From the NCBI GenBank assembly GCA_016720545.1, contig JADKKK010000015.1, positions 44,872 through 108,871 of the forward strand: a DNA stretch of 64,000 bases, in the 5' to 3' direction. The DNA is from Myxococcales bacterium (GTDB taxonomy: Bacteria; Myxococcota_A; Polyangia; Polyangiales; Polyangiaceae). The notes under the pieces are model-generated. The model worked only from the letters and a program-made list of their open reading frames with translations. It made no database searches and was not told the DNA's origin. A program made the position numbers and the translations under genes. Below, piece after piece: positions 1-8,076 of the stretch. Each line of letters starts with the position of its first letter. Within the stretch, counting starts at the first letter, position 1.

Positions 1-143
1 CCGGCCGCGCCGCCAGCGGGCGTCGGGCCCGCGGGGATCTCGCACGCCATGAGCGTGGCGAGGAGGGCCGTCCACCGCAGCGTGCGCGGGAGGCGCGTCG
101 CGAGGGAGGACCGAGGGGCGGGCGGACAGGGCTTCGAGCGCAT
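1..143 (-). CDS. Partial lipoprotein, N-terminal end
   Basis: Reading leftwards from an ATG at 143, the frame stays open to the window edge. It encodes a basic N-terminus (MRSKP...), a hydrophobic stretch and a lipobox-like LMAC at residues 31-34, followed by a Pro/Gly/Ala-rich linker. This is the classic start of an outer-membrane-anchored lipoprotein cleaved by signal peptidase II. Only about 47 residues are present, so the function of the mature protein cannot be judged. Confidence 0.5.
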   Translation of the reverse strand, partial: MRSKPCPPAPRSSLATRLPRTLRWTALLATLMACEIPAGPTPAGGAA

Positions 144-404
144 GGACATGGGGACCCCTTCGCGGCCGGGAGAGGCCGCGCGAGCGAGTGGGTAGGGTGC
201 GGGTGGGGAGCGCGTGCGCGCCGCACGGGGTGCGGGCGTCGGCTGCTTCACGAGGTCTGTATCCCGGCGACCTCGAAACGATCACCGACATGTCGTTATT
301 TCTCTCCAAGCCGCGCGGGAGGCTCGCGTGCGCTCCGTGCTCGGGCCCGCCTCCCGGTGTGCCCCTGAGCCCGCCGGGCGACCGGACCCCGTCGGATCCC
401 GTGC

Positions 405-421
405 TAGCCTCCCCGGAGGAG
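405..421 (+). promoter_or_regulatory. -10-like box and Shine-Dalgarno before the Uma2 gene
   Basis: A TAGCCT box at 405-410 is followed at once by GGAGGAG at 415-421, eight bases before the ATG at 430. The strong ribosome-binding site decides the start at 430 rather than the upstream in-frame ATG at 214. No convincing -35 box is visible, so the promoter part is tentative. Confidence 0.35.
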
Positions 422-429
422 TGCACACC

Positions 430-1200
430 ATGGTCTTGTCCGCAAAGAAGCGCGCGCGCGACGACCTCTACCCCGCGAGCGACGACATGGGCGAGCACGA
501 GATCCAGCGGCTCATCGCCGAGCTCCTCCGGCCGCTCCTGGCGCGATTTCTGGCCGAGCACGCCAGGCCGGGGGAGGTGGCGCACGTGGGCGCCGACCAG
601 TTCATCTATTGGCAAGAAGGCAAGCCTGGCAGCCGCCTCGCGCCGGACGTCTATGTCCTCCCGGGCATCGATCCCGACATCGCGATTCGGTCGTGGAAGA
701 TCTGGGAGACCGGGGTCGTGCCGAGCCTGGCTTTCGAGATTGTCGGCGACGACGTCACGAAGGACTACGAGGACGGGCCGGCCCAGTACGACGAGCTGGG
801 CGTGGAGGAGCTCGTGGTGTTCGATCCCCACGCGACGGCGACGAGCCGCACCCGCGTGCGCTTCCAAGTGTTTCGGAGGCTGAAGCGCCGGGGCCTCGTG
901 CGAGTCGACGCCACCCAGGGCGACCGCGTGCGCTCGAAGGTGCTCGGCGCCTGGATCCGCGCGGTAGGTCATGGCGACGCGGTTCGACTGCGCCTCGGGC
1001 TCGGGCCAGAGGGTCAGACCCTCTATCCCACCGAGGCGGAGGCGGAGCGGGCGGCGAAGGAGAGCGAGCGGGCGGCGAAGGAGAGCGAGCGGGCGGCGAA
1101 GGAGAGCGAGCGGGCGGCGAGGGAGGCCGAGCGCGCGGGGCGACTGGCGGCCGAGGCCGAGGTCGCGAGGCTACGAGCGCTCCTGCGCAAGCCCCGCTGA
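430..1200 (+). CDS. Uma2 family endonuclease-like protein
   Basis: A 256-residue protein of the Uma2/DUF820 family, which adopts a PD-(D/E)XK restriction-endonuclease-like fold. Family signatures are visible: an acidic N-terminal helix, LAPDVYVLPG around residues 70-80, PSLAFEIVGDD around 97-107 (the E of the catalytic core) and YDELGVEELVVFDP near 120-133. The C-terminus is a charged coiled coil built from a seven-residue repeat (ERAAKES) encoded by a 21-bp tandem repeat. Uma2 proteins are greatly expanded in cyanobacteria and myxobacteria and their targets are unknown. The ATG at 430 is chosen because of the GGAGGAG eight bases upstream. A second, frameshifted member lies at 58282. Confidence 0.85.
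   Translation: MVLSAKKRARDDLYPASDDMGEHEIQRLIAELLRPLLARFLAEHARPGEVAHVGADQFIYWQEGKPGSRLAPDVYVLPGIDPDIAIRSWKIWETGVVPSLAFEIVGDDVTKDYEDGPAQYDELGVEELVVFDPHATATSRTRVRFQVFRRLKRRGLVRVDATQGDRVRSKVLGAWIRAVGHGDAVRLRLGLGPEGQTLYPTEAEAERAAKESERAAKESERAAKESERAAREAERAGRLAAEAEVARLRALLRKPR
1045..1128 (+). repeat. 21-bp tandem repeat inside the Uma2 gene
   Basis: Three perfect copies of a 21-bp unit (1045-1065, 1066-1086, 1087-1107) and a diverged fourth (1108-1128) encode the heptad ERAAKES. The repeat keeps the frame and extends a C-terminal coiled coil, so copy-number change would alter only coil length. Confidence 0.9.
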
Positions 1201-1278
1201 CGCGCGGGAGCTCGCGCCCATCGTCCCAGGACCCGAAGTGAGTTGCCAGGCCTTCAAGGATCTGGGATCGTCTCGAGT

Positions 1279-1347
1279 ATGAAGATCAAGACCCACGTTC
1301 GCGCCGGCTGGATTGAAGATCATGTCGTGAACCGCGGACGCAACTAG
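1279..1347 (+). CDS. Short peptide, possible orphan RiPP precursor (K-x-K-T-x-V-R-A-G)
   Basis: A 22-codon ORF begins MKIKTHVRAG and ends NRGRN. The KT-x-VRAG segment resembles the TGVRAG segment of the arginase-linked peptide at 28334-28426 and the KVVRAG end of the ORF at 7359-7439. No clear Shine-Dalgarno precedes it; it lies 78 bases after the Uma2 stop and no modification gene is adjacent. It could be a precursor gene left behind or moved away from its pathway, or a chance ORF. The similarity is visible by eye but short. Confidence 0.35.
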   Translation: MKIKTHVRAGWIEDHVVNRGRN

Positions 1348-1429
1348 TACGAGTTACCTCGGCCCGCGGTGTTGGCGCGGAGCTCGCCCTTGGAGTCTCC
1401 GTGTCGCGAGCGCGAAGCTCGCGAGCCGG

Positions 1430-2302
1430 TCAACGCGAGCCTCCGCCGAGCCTCGGCCCTACGCGGGGCCGCGGAGGCGCGCCGCCTGAAGGGAGCCCCG
1501 GCTCGCCGGGCGCCCGAGACAACGCGAACGCGACCGTCGCGCGCTCTTCCGGTCGCAGCGAGCGCGGCGACGTGGCCCGCCCCAGCGTGGAGACGATCGG
1601 CACGGCGAGCACCTGCGGCGCGGCGAGGTCCACCGTTCCGGGCAGGCTTCCCGTGTTGACGACGAGGAGGCCGGCGCCGACGATGTCGCCGCTGAACGTG
1701 CCAGTGAAGCGCGTCCAGCTCCGGCCGCTGGCTTGACGAGGTGGCGATTGGTCGGGCGCAAGGGTCGTGGCCTGGTCTGCGGCGGGCGCGAGGATCGTGG
1801 CCGAAGGTCCGGTGGGGCCCCACGGGCGCGCCGCGCCCTCGGGGTCGCGCGCGGCCATCCACACCTCGGCGACGAACGGACCCTTGCCGCCCGTAAAGCG
1901 CAGGACGACCTCGATCGCCCTCGGCAGCGGCACGGTCGCGTTGGAGAGCGCGAGCACGTTTCCGCCGTGGCCGGCGGGCGAGGCGGAGTCTGGCACCGCC
2001 ACGGGCGTGAAGCGCGCGAACGTCTTGGCGAAATAGGCGAGGAAGCCCCCGGCCCCTTGCTCGCCCTGCTCCGCACCCGAGAAGCCCGGATCGATGAGCA
2101 GATTTTCCGGCGAGCCGGGGCGCAGCGTGCCCGTGACGAGCGTGCGCGGGGGAGGCACGCTCGGCGGCGGGGCGGGCGGTGGCGGCGGCGAAGTGACCGA
2201 CGCGCTCGGTGCCGGCGCGGGCGGAGCGGGCGCGGCACCCTCACAAGCGCTGAGCGCGGCGAGGAAGAGGGCCGCCGCGGCGGCGCGACCGACGGCCATC
2301 AT
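1430..2302 (-). CDS. Secreted lipoprotein, possible carbohydrate-binding-like fold
   Basis: A 290-residue exported protein. A signal peptide ends in a lipobox (ALSAC, Cys at about residue 20), followed by a roughly 40-residue Pro/Ala/Ser linker. The rest contains segments such as NLLIDPGF and RSWTRFTGTFSGDIVGAGLLVV, typical of beta-sandwich carbohydrate-binding-like modules. The start ATG overlaps the stop of the upstream S41-like gene (ATGA), so the two are translationally coupled and probably act together at the cell surface. No enzymatic motif is seen. Confidence 0.65.
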   Translation of the reverse strand: MMAVGRAAAAALFLAALSACEGAAPAPPAPAPSASVTSPPPPPAPPPSVPPPRTLVTGTLRPGSPENLLIDPGFSGAEQGEQGAGGFLAYFAKTFARFTPVAVPDSASPAGHGGNVLALSNATVPLPRAIEVVLRFTGGKGPFVAEVWMAARDPEGAARPWGPTGPSATILAPAADQATTLAPDQSPPRQASGRSWTRFTGTFSGDIVGAGLLVVNTGSLPGTVDLAAPQVLAVPIVSTLGRATSPRSLRPEERATVAFALSRAPGEPGLPSGGAPPRPRVGPRLGGGSR

Positions 2303-3936
2303 GGTGCCTCCAGCCAGGCGCGGGCGACTCGCAGGAGGGTGTCCTCACCGGCTAGGAGATCCGAGAGGCGCTGGGCGACCACCTCGTCGGGCTCCACCCC
2401 GCGCCCGCTCTCCCACGGGGCCGCAGCCACCCCGCTCGGGCTCGCGGAAAAACGTGTGTCCTGAACCTGTATCGCGCCCTTTCCCGTGATGCCTGGGAGC
2501 GGGGGGATCGAGACGACGAGCCCGAACGAGCCCGACGTGGGGTGCGGAGCGAAGACGCGAGCGCGGGAGCGCCCCTTGACGAGCCGAGCCGCGAAGTCGT
2601 TCGCGGACACGTCGTTCGTGTTCAACCAGGCGATCTTGGAGGCCCCTCCAGGTGGCTCCGCGTTCCCCGTCGCCTGGAACATGGAGTCCACCCCGAGGCC
2701 GTAGCAGGCGCGGTCGTCGCCAACGCCTTCGGCGCACGGTCGCGCGAGATCCAAGAGGCGGGCCGAGTCGGCCGCGTCGTGTCCTGCGCGCAGCACGGAG
2801 AAGAAGCCGAGCGGCTCCGCGGGGCCACGAACGAGAGAAAGCAGCGTCTTCAGAGCGCCATACTGACCGCCACGACCGACCCGCGCGTCCATCAGCACGC
2901 GCTCGGGTCGCGCGTTGAAGACGCCCCGAACGGCCGCGTCCCAGGCCGCGCCGCCGGAGAAGCCGTCGAACTGCACCGACACCTCGCCGTCCGGGCGCAG
3001 CTCCGCGTCTACGGCGTCCTCGGCTCCGACGCGACCCCGCGGGCTCGCGACCGCGTCCCGCAGGCGCGGAGTGCACGCGAACGAGGTCGCGGCGCTCGCC
3101 CCGCCGAGCAGCGCGCGGAAGGCCTCGTCCGCGACGGCGACCGTGACCGTCGCGCGATCGGCGCCTTCGCACGGGGTCCCCGGAGCGCAACGCGTGAGGG
3201 TCACCGTGCGAGCGCGCGTCACGAGCAGCTCGGCGAGCGAGGTGGCGCTGGCGCCCCAGTCGGCGCGCGGATCGCCGGGCACCGTTGGCGCGAACGACGG
3301 ATAGTGGCGATCCACCCACACCTTGGGCTCTTGTCCGTCGATCGACGCCACGACGTCTCCCACGCGGAGCGGGCCGTCGGGGGCCGCGCGGAAGACCCCG
3401 TACCCGTAGCCGCCGCCGAGGAGATCCCTCTCGACGACGCCGAAGCAACCGAGCCCGTGGTCGACGGAGCTCCCGAGCCGTGGATCGAACGGCGTCGAGG
3501 GCAGCGGGACGCCACCGAAGGAGTTGTGCTTGTTGCGCAGCCCGTTCACGAGCCGGGCGAGGCCGCCTTGGAGCTCGCGCGACGACCGCGCCTCCGTGGC
3601 GAGCCGGGTCGCCTCGACGGCGAAGGCCGCGCCCCGAGAGGCGCCTGCGCGGTCCCCGAGGACGTGCGTGGCGAGGTGGATCCATGTCCGCACGAGCTCG
3701 CGGCGCATCTGCGGCGTAGGGAGCGGCCCCCACGTGATCGAAGCGGGCACGCAGCGCCCATAGAGGCAGTCGCCTTCTGGCCCGCACGAGGTGTCGACGT
3801 CGTCTTGCGAGCACGCGCGAGGTGGGGTGACGCGGTCGTCGACCTTCCGGATCTCGAGCGCGTCCACCAAGAACGATCCCCCGACCGCCCCGAAGCGGGG
3901 GAGCATCGCGAGCGCGCGCACGCCGACGCCGTGCAC
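2299..3936 (-). CDS. S41/tail-specific-protease-like secreted protein, 5' end lost in poly-G tract
   Basis: About 545 residues are readable. After a Cys-containing stretch (ACSQDDVDTSCGPEG) come a helical region, a PDZ-like segment (LRVGDVVASIDGQEP) and an S41-like core (VSVQFDGFSGGAAWDAAVRGVF, RVLMDARVGRGGQYGALKTLLSL). Tail-specific proteases cleave unfolded periplasmic substrates; I could not assign the catalytic Ser/Lys, so it may be an inactive relative. No signal peptide is present: the frame enters the homopolymer at 3937-4008 and becomes meaningless poly-proline. The true start is therefore unknown, and the GTG at 3936 is only the last sensible codon. It is coupled to the lipoprotein gene downstream. 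Confidence 0.55.
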   Translation of the reverse strand: MHGVGVRALAMLPRFGAVGGSFLVDALEIRKVDDRVTPPRACSQDDVDTSCGPEGDCLYGRCVPASITWGPLPTPQMRRELVRTWIHLATHVLGDRAGASRGAAFAVEATRLATEARSSRELQGGLARLVNGLRNKHNSFGGVPLPSTPFDPRLGSSVDHGLGCFGVVERDLLGGGYGYGVFRAAPDGPLRVGDVVASIDGQEPKVWVDRHYPSFAPTVPGDPRADWGASATSLAELLVTRARTVTLTRCAPGTPCEGADRATVTVAVADEAFRALLGGASAATSFACTPRLRDAVASPRGRVGAEDAVDAELRPDGEVSVQFDGFSGGAAWDAAVRGVFNARPERVLMDARVGRGGQYGALKTLLSLVRGPAEPLGFFSVLRAGHDAADSARLLDLARPCAEGVGDDRACYGLGVDSMFQATGNAEPPGGASKIAWLNTNDVSANDFAARLVKGRSRARVFAPHPTSGSFGLVVSIPPLPGITGKGAIQVQDTRFSASPSGVAAAPWESGRGVEPDEVVAQRLSDLLAGEDTLLRVARAWLEAP

Positions 3937-4008
3937 GGGGGGGGGGGGGGGGGGGGGGAAGGGGGGGGGGGGGGGGGAGGGGGGGGGGGGGGGGGGGGGG
4001 AGGGGAAA
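3937..4008. repeat. Poly-G tract, G22-AA-G17-A-G22-A-G4
   Basis: Seventy-two bases consist almost wholly of G, broken only by AA (3959-3960), A (3978), A (4001) and a final AAA (4006-4008). On the coding strand it reads as poly-proline. It sits exactly where the N-terminus and signal peptide of the S41-like gene should be. Such a run is far beyond normal bacterial homopolymers, so it is either an assembly fill artefact or a true hypermutable tract. Confidence 0.95.
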
Positions 4009-4015
4009 CGCGCCG

Positions 4016-4597
4016 CTAGAGATCGAGCCCGACGGGGCGCCCACACACGGTCCCGGTGAGGCGATTGCCATTTTGCGTGAACGCGACCACGCAGCTCTCC
4101 CCTCGGTAGGCGATGGCGGGCTCGTGGACCGTGCCGGCGAGCGTGAGCGCTGGGCTCCTCATGACGAGCGCGGTCGAGCTCCCGGGCTGCACGGCGAGGA
4201 CGCCCACCTGCGTGAGCGTGCCCGAGAGCGTCATGGCGTAGGTCTCGTCCACGTCGTCGTCGCGCTGCGTGTAGGCGCACGCGGCGAGCTCGTAGGTGAG
4301 CGTCACCGCGGTGGTCCCCTGGTCGGCGTTCGAGGTCGCTTCTCCGTAGACCCTCGCGCGGCCCCCATTCGGGCAGTCGACGGTGGCGTCTTGCCGGCCG
4401 ACGGGCTTGCCCTGGAGGGTGAGGTTGTAGACGAGCTTCATCGTCTCGCGCACGGCGCGCGCGGCGCCGTTGTCTTGGCAGGCCTGATCGCAAGGGGGCG
4501 GCCCGGCCTCGACCGCGCTCGAGGTCCCGCACGCCGACGACGTGAGCGCCGCCACGAGAGACAGCAGCGCGGGGCCGATGGAGCGAGCGAGGGTCAC
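4016..4597 (-). CDS. Small secreted lipoprotein
   Basis: A 193-residue protein starting at a GTG (4597). It has a hydrophobic signal sequence ending in SSAC, a lipobox variant, then CDQACQDNGAARAVRET. The body looks like a beta-rich domain with several cysteines (ATVDCPNGG, ELAACAYTQ, GESCVVAF, GTVCGRPVGLDL), likely disulfide-bonded in the periplasm. No family is recognised. The upstream S41-like gene of the same strand begins (or is lost) just after its stop. Confidence 0.6.
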   Translation of the reverse strand: MTLARSIGPALLSLVAALTSSACGTSSAVEAGPPPCDQACQDNGAARAVRETMKLVYNLTLQGKPVGRQDATVDCPNGGRARVYGEATSNADQGTTAVTLTYELAACAYTQRDDDVDETYAMTLSGTLTQVGVLAVQPGSSTALVMRSPALTLAGTVHEPAIAYRGESCVVAFTQNGNRLTGTVCGRPVGLDL

Positions 4598-4686
4598 AGT
4601 GGCCTCTCGATTAGCACCGCGTGGAGCGCCGGGCGATCGTGCGCACCGCAAGGTGCGAGGGGCGAGACGCGCTCGCGACCGCGCGC

Positions 4687-7149
4687 TCAAAACCCGCCCT
4701 CCAGCCCGAGGCTCGGGATCGTCACCGGGCCGATGAACTGGGACTCGCACCCCGCGAGCGTGCAGCGCGTGGCGATCGCCTCCTTCGTGAGCGTCGCGTT
4801 CAGCCACTCCGCGACGACGGCGACGTGCGCCGTCGCGCTGAGGGCCCAGCGCTTCTCGAGCCGCAGATCCACTCGGAAGAAGGGAGGCAGGCGCTCGCTC
4901 GGCGCGCCGTCGTCGCCGGAGGCCTGCGGGACCCCCGTGTAGAACACCACGCGGGTCCCCGCACGCCAGCGGCGGCCGAGGTCGAGCGCCACGGCCAGGT
5001 TCAAGACGTGCGCGCGGTCGAACGTGGCCACGTACTCGCGACCGCCGTAGGTGCGAGTCGAGCGAGACAGCGTGTACGAGAAGAAGCCGCCGAGCCGGCT
5101 CGTGAGGCGCTTCTTCAAGAACACCTCCACGCCGTACGACCGGCCTCGCGTGCGCACCTCCAGCGCGGCCGCGTTGCGCTGCGCGGTCGCGCTGTCCGCG
5201 CCCTGTCCACCGCCCCCCGAGCGGTCGGGCCCGAGCGCTCCCTCCGCGAAGCGCGGACCGCACGTGCCCCCCGTCGGGCCGGGGTCTGTCACGCGGTCGC
5301 CCGCGAGCGTGCCGGTCGGCAGCGAGCCCGGGGGGCACCCCTGCGTCGCGCGAGGTGTGGCCCCCAGCGGATCGCTCATGTCGAAGAAACCATTGTGGAA
5401 TCCAGTCAGCGTGAGCGTGGTGTCCGGGAGCAGATCGACCGAGAGGCCCAGGCTCTGCTGGACGGCCTTCTGGAGCCCGCCGCGGAGCCCGCCGGGCTGG
5501 AGCCCCGGCACGGGGACGACGAAGGCCGGTGCCTGGTGGGCGAGCCCCGCGGCGGACAAAATCGAGACGCGGTCCGTGAGGCGCGTGCGCGTCGCGAGGC
5601 GGGGATCGATCGCGGCCGCCACGGCCCCCTCCGAGGTGAAGAGATCGACCCGCGCCCCCGGGACCACCTCGAGCCGCGAGTGCGCCTGGAGGACCACGTC
5701 GGCGCGCGCGCCCATCACGAGGTCGGCGCGCGAGGGGAAGAGTGACGCGACGGTCGCCGCAGAGGGGCTGAGGTCTGCGAGGCCGCTCCGCACGTCGTAG
5801 GAGTCGAGCTGCAGGTCGGCGCCGGCGCGGACGAGCGCGGTCGGCGAGAGTCGGTATTCGAGCTCGGTGCGGGTCCCTACGAGCCTGTCGCGCGTGCTGC
5901 GGTCCGCGGAGATCACCGAGGAGTCGACCCCGAGCGTGACGGCCTGGCGCAGCCGCCCGTGCCCTCCGAGGCGCCGCTCGTAGCGCAGGTCCAGCCTGTG
6001 GAACTCCGCGCCGAACAGGGTGAGCGGCTCGGCGTCCGGCACCTTCTGCGCGAGGTAATCGTACGACCCCATCGCGAGCACCGAGACGCGGTCGTCTTCG
6101 GAGAGCGCGAAGCTAGCGCGAGCTTGGTAGTCCCAATACTGGAGGAGGGTCTCGGGCGAGAAGAGCGAGAAGAGCGCGGCGGTGTACGAATAACGACCGC
6201 CCACCCCGACGCTCCCGCGGCCGCTCCCGAACGGCGTCTCGACCATCGCGCCCACGTCGAACAGTCGAAGGTTGAGCTCGCCGCGTGGCCGCTCGAGCGG
6301 CTCGAGCAGCTCCCCCGCCACCACGCCGCCCGCGAAGCGGCCGTAGCGCGCGGGGTACCCGCCCGGGTAGAGGTCAACCTGCTGTACGAAACCGGGGTTC
6401 ACCACCGAGGGGCCCGCGCCGACGTGAAACAGCACAGGGACGCGGAGGCCGTCGAGGAAGTACCCCACGTTCCCCGGCGGGGCACCGCGCACGAAGAAGT
6501 ACGGCAGCCCCGAGACGATGGGCGTGACGCCGGGCATGATCTCGACGGCCCGGAAGGGATCGCCGAAGGTCCCCGGCACCTGACGAACCTCGGCGCGCGA
6601 GAGCGAGGCCGTGCGCCCCGCCTCGGCCCGCAGCCCCGTGATCCGCGCCTGCTCGACGATCGGCGCGCGAGGCGGGGTCGCGCCGGGGATCGTCGGGGTC
6701 GCGGGCGTCGTTGGGGTGGCGGGGGTCGTCGTCGGGGCCGCCGCAGGCGTGGGCTCCGTGAACCGCACGAGCACCTTGATCTTCGCGGCGACGGCCCGCC
6801 CCTCGCGCGTCGCGGGCGCGTACTTCCAGGTGCGCACGGCGGTGACCGCGGCCTCCGCGAACGGGCCGGCGGCGCCGGCCGTTCCGTCCGTTTCGGCCTG
6901 GACCTCTCGCACCGCACCCTCGGTCGTGACGACGAGCGTCAGCGTCACGGTCGCGTCGCCGCGCGCGCTCGACGGGTAGGGCAGGAGAGGCACGGAGATC
7001 AGCCGCGGGGGCGTCACGGCCGAGCTTCCGGGCGCCCGCGTCGTCGGCTCCGCGCGCGGCTGGGCTTGGGCCCTTCCCGCCCCCGCGGTGGCGAGCGCGA
7101 CGACCAGCGCTGCATGGAGCGCGGAGAGGCTCGGCCGACGCGCGGGCAT
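4687..7149 (-). CDS. TonB-dependent receptor with N-terminal TonB-C-like domain
   Basis: An 820-residue outer-membrane protein. After a signal peptide (cut near AQAQ, residue 30) there is a TonB C-terminal-like domain at about 45-135 (PPRLISVPLLPYPSSARG ... AVRTWKYAPATREGRAV), a Thr/Pro linker, then a plug domain from about 185 (FRAVEIMPGVTPIVSGLPYFFVRG, the usual plug signature). The rest is a beta barrel ending with a C-terminal aromatic residue (Phe). Receptors of this class take up siderophores or polymers with energy from TonB. The fused TonB-C module is usual in myxobacterial and Bacteroidota proteins and may let the receptor contact its energiser differently. No substrate is suggested by the neighbours. 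Confidence 0.85.
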   Translation of the reverse strand: MPARRPSLSALHAALVVALATAGAGRAQAQPRAEPTTRAPGSSAVTPPRLISVPLLPYPSSARGDATVTLTLVVTTEGAVREVQAETDGTAGAAGPFAEAAVTAVRTWKYAPATREGRAVAAKIKVLVRFTEPTPAAAPTTTPATPTTPATPTIPGATPPRAPIVEQARITGLRAEAGRTASLSRAEVRQVPGTFGDPFRAVEIMPGVTPIVSGLPYFFVRGAPPGNVGYFLDGLRVPVLFHVGAGPSVVNPGFVQQVDLYPGGYPARYGRFAGGVVAGELLEPLERPRGELNLRLFDVGAMVETPFGSGRGSVGVGGRYSYTAALFSLFSPETLLQYWDYQARASFALSEDDRVSVLAMGSYDYLAQKVPDAEPLTLFGAEFHRLDLRYERRLGGHGRLRQAVTLGVDSSVISADRSTRDRLVGTRTELEYRLSPTALVRAGADLQLDSYDVRSGLADLSPSAATVASLFPSRADLVMGARADVVLQAHSRLEVVPGARVDLFTSEGAVAAAIDPRLATRTRLTDRVSILSAAGLAHQAPAFVVPVPGLQPGGLRGGLQKAVQQSLGLSVDLLPDTTLTLTGFHNGFFDMSDPLGATPRATQGCPPGSLPTGTLAGDRVTDPGPTGGTCGPRFAEGALGPDRSGGGGQGADSATAQRNAAALEVRTRGRSYGVEVFLKKRLTSRLGGFFSYTLSRSTRTYGGREYVATFDRAHVLNLAVALDLGRRWRAGTRVVFYTGVPQASGDDGAPSERLPPFFRVDLRLEKRWALSATAHVAVVAEWLNATLTKEAIATRCTLAGCESQFIGPVTIPSLGLEGGF

Positions 7150-7198
7150 GGCGGCTCGATGTAGCGCACGTGGTGTGTCGACGCACGAGCTGGCGGCC

Positions 7199-7384
7199 TC
7201 AGCGCCCCAGCGCGTCGACGAGGAACCTCACGAAGGCGCGCGCGTTCGCCGAGGTCGCGCGGGTGCGGCTCATGAGCGCGTGAATGGCGGGCCCCTCGGC
7301 CGAGAAGCTCTGCAGCACCTCGACGAGGGCGCATCTCACCAACGCGCGCGCGACCGAGATGTACGTGGTGCTCTGGGCCCGCAT
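7199..7384 (-). pseudogene. Remnant of a LysR-type regulator C-terminus
   Basis: The last 45 residues (from about 7350 down to the stop at 7199) read like the end of a LysR effector domain: ...GPAIHALMSRTRATSANARAFVRFLVDAL, matching the family pattern P-I-H-x-x-x-x-x-R-x-x-S-A-x-x-R-A-F-V-x-F-L. No helix-turn-helix or remaining effector domain precedes it, so this is a decayed gene fragment. An intact LysR gene lies at 39004. Confidence 0.5.
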
Positions 7385-7439
7385 CTACGGCGCGACCCAG
7401 AATCCCATGTTCAACGTGAAGGTCGTGCGCGCCGGCTGA
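7359..7439 (+). CDS. Short ORF ending K-V-V-R-A-G
   Basis: A 26-codon ORF (ATG at 7359, inner ATG at 7407) ends with MFNVKVVRAG and a TGA. Its last residues match the VRAG motif of the peptides at 1279 and 28334, and it lies just upstream of the C39 exporter operon. It overlaps the LysR remnant on the other strand and has no obvious ribosome-binding site. It may be the 3' scrap of a precursor peptide gene or a chance ORF. Confidence 0.25.
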   Translation: MYVVLWARIYGATQNPMFNVKVVRAG

Positions 7440-7543
7440 AGAGCCGCGGCCGAGGTAGGCGATCAGCCGGGACGGGGCGCGGAGGGTGCTCGAGGACACC
7501 TCTTCGGGGCGCTCCGTGACCTGCGACGGCGCCTGCGCTCCGG

Positions 7544-7834
7544 TCAGGCCGCGACGACGGCCGCCGGGGTGACGCGCGCCTTGCGGACGCGCTTCAGCGT
7601 CGACTTGGCGAAGGCGCGCGCGAGGGCGAGCCCCGACAAGGTGAGGCGCATGCGGAGCGCGTCGACGTGACCTTCGGCGTGAAGCTGTGAGACGATCCCG
7701 CGGACGTCGCCGCGCCGGACCTTCACGGTCTCGGCGAGGTCGGCCACGGTCAGCGTCCTTCCGGCGCGGGCCGCGCCCGCGAGCGCGACGAGGACGTGGG
7801 CAGCGAGGGCGTGACGGTCAAGGACTGCGCTCAT
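7544..7834 (-). CDS. Small winged-helix DNA-binding protein
   Basis: A 96-residue protein whose ATG at 7834 is preceded by GGAGGT at good spacing; this decides against the longer reading frame. Residues 15-65 form a winged helix-turn-helix (HVLVALAGAARAGRTLTVADLAETVKVRRGDVRGIVSQLHAEGHV), and the C-terminus is basic and hydrophobic. It is transcribed divergently from the peptide exporter operon at 8077 across a 242-base intergenic region, so it is a plausible local regulator of export. Confidence 0.65.
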   Translation of the reverse strand: MSAVLDRHALAAHVLVALAGAARAGRTLTVADLAETVKVRRGDVRGIVSQLHAEGHVDALRMRLTLSGLALARAFAKSTLKRVRKARVTPAAVVAA

Positions 7835-8076
7835 GGGGACCTCCGGAGAACGGGGTTCGGAACATCGATCCTGCAACGGCCGCCGCGCGACGTACTGGCG
7901 GCAAAGGTAGTAAGAAGAAGCGGGTCGAAGAAGTACAGTTTCGTGCGTCGATTTTCCGGGCCGCGCTCCGGCGGCGCGGCGCGGCGGCCCTCGAGCGGGG
8001 CCCTCGAGCAGGTCGCTCGACCGCACAAAAGGAGGCCATTCGGCGCGCATTTGGTAGATCTTTGCCGCTCCGCCGC
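7835..8076. promoter_or_regulatory. Divergent promoter region, winged-helix gene and exporter operon
   Basis: This noncoding stretch is more AT-rich than its surroundings near 7900-7960 and 8030-8060. A TACAGT at 7934-7939 could be a -10 box for the rightward operon. I found no precursor-like ORF in it. Confidence 0.35.

Noticed and set aside
3937..4071. Poly-proline N-terminus of the S41-like protein
   Set aside because: It results from translating the homopolymer; the upstream ATG at 4071 lies inside another gene in a different frame and gives no signal peptide.
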